Origin: Desulfobulbaceae bacterium BRH_c16a
GTDB taxonomy: Bacteria; Desulfobacterota; Desulfobulbia; Desulfobulbales; Desulfocapsaceae
Assembly: GCA_000961725.1 (NCBI GenBank)
Contig: LADS01000039.1
Location: forward strand, 1-64,000
Reading direction: 5' to 3'
DNA length: 64,000 nt
Shown: positions 62,874-64,000 of the stretch, in pieces
How the letters are laid out: each line of letters starts with the position of its first letter
Position numbering within the stretch: the first letter of the stretch is position 1
Translations under genes and position numbers: made by a program
Notes under the pieces: generated by a model
Databases searched by the model: none
What the model saw: the letters and a program-made list of their open reading frames with translations, nothing else
Told to the model about the DNA's origin: nothing

Positions 62874-62971
62874 CTCCGCGAAAGGAAGATAAGTCCGGCC
62901 TGTGCTACTTTATGGAAAATAACGGGAGCGCAGCTGCTCCCATCGACATTTTCCCTAAAAGGAGGTAGATC

Positions 62972-63403
62972 ATGAAAGAATCGGCAACCATTATCTTTAC
63001 GTTACTTGTCGGCGGCGGCCTGCTGTTGTTTGGCGGCTGCAGACATGGGCACTATGACGGAGATTCCCATATTGATTTTGTCATTGACTATCTGGACGAG
63101 GTCCTCGATCTTGATCAAGCCCAGCAGGCCCAACTGGTTGGCATCAAGGAAGAAATGAAGGCAAAGGCGGATACCCTGCAGGCATCAAAAAAAGAGATGC
63201 ACTCGCTGTTCAAGGAGCAACTGGCCGGCGAAATAATAGACACGGAAAGAGTAAAAGCGGCAATTGCCGAGCATCGCCTGCAATTCGATCACCTTATCGA
63301 CCCGGCAGTCGACCATTTGGCCGCATTCCATGCAACTCTGACCCCAGAGCAGCGGCAAAAGCTGATCGCCAAACTGGAGAAAATGGAAAAATGGCATAAT
63401 TGA
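62972..63403 (+). CDS. Spy/CpxP-like periplasmic lipoprotein
   Basis: 143 residues, with AAAGGAGGT before the ATG. The N-terminal hydrophobic segment (8-22) ends in FGGC at residue 23, an approximate lipobox. The rest is helical with LDLDQAQQAQL (45-55) and LTPEQRQKL (123-131), the LTxxQ motifs of Spy/CpxP chaperones and of CnrX-like metal sensors. It probably holds unfolded proteins or senses metals in the periplasm. A His/Asp-rich start (CRHGHYDGDSH) could bind metal. A CpxR-like regulator follows. Confidence 0.78.
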   Translation: MKESATIIFTLLVGGGLLLFGGCRHGHYDGDSHIDFVIDYLDEVLDLDQAQQAQLVGIKEEMKAKADTLQASKKEMHSLFKEQLAGEIIDTERVKAAIAEHRLQFDHLIDPAVDHLAAFHATLTPEQRQKLIAKLEKMEKWHN

Positions 63404-63421
63404 CAAGAAAAGAAGGAGCAC

Positions 63422-63459
63422 GGCACCGGGGTGAAGAGTTGCAACAAGGCCCCGGTGTC
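63422..63459 (+). other. Hairpin between the Spy-like gene and the response regulator
   Basis: CACCGGGG (63424-63431) pairs with CCCCGGTG (63450-63457) around an 18-base loop. No U-run follows, so it is not a classic terminator; it may adjust read-through or stabilise the upstream mRNA. Confidence 0.4.
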
Positions 63460-63504
63460 GTATACTTGGATCATGGCACAACTCCACCGGAGCAAGCAAA
63501 AATC

Positions 63505-64000
63505 ATGAAAACCAAGATCCTGATCATCGATGACGACAGTAAGCTGAACCAATTGCTGGATACCTTTCTCGCCGGGTTCAACATGGCGGTAGGCAGCGCC
63601 ACCCGTCCGTCTGCCGGCTTGAAGCTGCTCAAGGATTTCCAGCCGGACCTGGTGATCCTCGACCTTATGCTGCCGGAGATGGACGGCTTTTCGGTCTGCC
63701 GGGAGATTCGCCGGACTTCGAAGGTGCCGATCATCATGCTGACTGCCCGCGGCGATCTGGCCGATCGTATCGTCGGCCTGGAACTTGGGGCCGACGACTA
63801 TCTGGCCAAGCCCTTTGAACCGCGGGAGCTGGTGGCAAGGATCCAATCGGTGCTGCGCCGCTGCCGCCGGTCGCTGGTCCCGGCCGGAATTTCAGCGGGA
63901 AGGGTGCGGATCGACACGATGACGCGGACCGCCTACCTCGATAATAACGCCATCGATCTGTCCACCAACGAATACAACCTGCTGACGCTTCTCGCCGCGC
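63505..64000 (+). CDS. OmpR/CpxR-type response regulator, cut by the window end
   Basis: The first 165 codons are present. A receiver domain (IIDDDSKLNQ, phospho-acceptor Asp in VILDLMLPEMDGFSV near residue 53, LTAR, lysine in LAKPFEPRELVARI) is followed by the start of a winged-helix DNA-binding domain (LSTNEYNLLTLLAA). It is closest to CpxR/RstA-type regulators. A sensor kinase gene probably follows outside the window. It likely controls the adjacent Spy-like gene. Confidence 0.88.
   Translation, partial: MKTKILIIDDDSKLNQLLDTFLAGFNMAVGSATRPSAGLKLLKDFQPDLVILDLMLPEMDGFSVCREIRRTSKVPIIMLTARGDLADRIVGLELGADDYLAKPFEPRELVARIQSVLRRCRRSLVPAGISAGRVRIDTMTRTAYLDNNAIDLSTNEYNLLTLLAA

Noticed and set aside
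1-64000. CRISPR arrays, tRNA or rRNA genes and prophage modules.
   Set aside because: No regularly spaced direct repeats, tRNA T-loop patterns, rRNA segments or phage structural genes were seen on reading both strands; small tRNAs could still be missed by eye.

Overview
The window looks like a chromosomal segment of a Gram-negative, mainly anaerobic bacterium, most likely a Desulfobacterota (Desulfobulbales-like) relative. This is inferred from gene content and protein style: a two-gene 2-oxoacid:ferredoxin oxidoreductase, TrpB2, class II DAHP synthase, selenium-tRNA modification (MnmH), Bat aerotolerance genes, Cu/Zn superoxide dismutase, many large sensor proteins, and outer-membrane functions (LetAB, omptin, Spy-like protein). 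No rRNA, tRNA, CRISPR array or prophage was recognised. Nearly all of the window is coding, and several operons use ATGA-type overlaps.

Layout. 1-3.2 kb is an accessory patch: an ISNCY-type transposase remnant, a complete hipBA toxin-antitoxin pair with a palindromic operator, and a DUF4143 ATPase/nuclease fragment. 3.2-7.4 kb holds an acyl-CoA dehydrogenase and a TetR regulator that share a GTTAAC-N4-GTTAAC operator, then periplasmic SodC and an ArgA-like acetyltransferase. 7.6-15.7 kb is a seven-gene moxR-DUF58-DUF4381-batA-batB/C-batD-batE operon. 15.7-19 kb carries RNA and protein modification genes (mnmH, rsmE, prmA) and a PilZ protein. 19.2-23.3 kb is letAB, with seven MCE domains. 23.4-29.9 kb holds trpB2, an omptin protease, a solo HsdR-N domain protein, class II DAHP synthase and a DegP/HtrA protease.

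29.9-34.2 kb holds radA with a tiny His-rich membrane protein and a cyclase-cNMP-binding fusion on the minus strand, then an EI24 membrane protein and a CYTH phosphatase on the plus strand. 34.4-41 kb is a dppABCDF peptide importer followed by an aldo/keto reductase. 41.2-49.5 kb has a PAS-GGDEF diguanylate cyclase, the ferredoxin oxidoreductase, an orphan LivK-type binding protein and a hybrid histidine kinase. 49.8-54.3 kb has tatD, a DUF2318-FtsX-ABC operon resembling part of the Campylobacter P19 iron locus, a Cys-rich exported protein and a DUF533 protein. 54.4-58.6 kb is a GlrK/GlrR-like two-component system with a downstream secreted protein. 59.7-64 kb has a SWIM-SNF2 helicase, a Spy/CpxP-like lipoprotein and the start of a CpxR-like regulator.

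The most novel signal is a family of four intergenic palindromic elements (3.1, 19.1, 36.1 and 55.5 kb). They share AGTACCTT...AAGGTACT arms and a following C-rich/G-rich hairpin, while the inner stem differs in sequence but stays self-complementary. One copy sits inside the dpp operon and one overlaps the probable start of a secreted-protein gene. Other points worth a look are the minimal DUF2318 transporter operon with phased direct repeats, the tiny His-rich protein, and the GTTAC-N5-GTTAC box upstream of the Spy-like gene. All functional assignments rest on reading motifs by eye; no database search was run.
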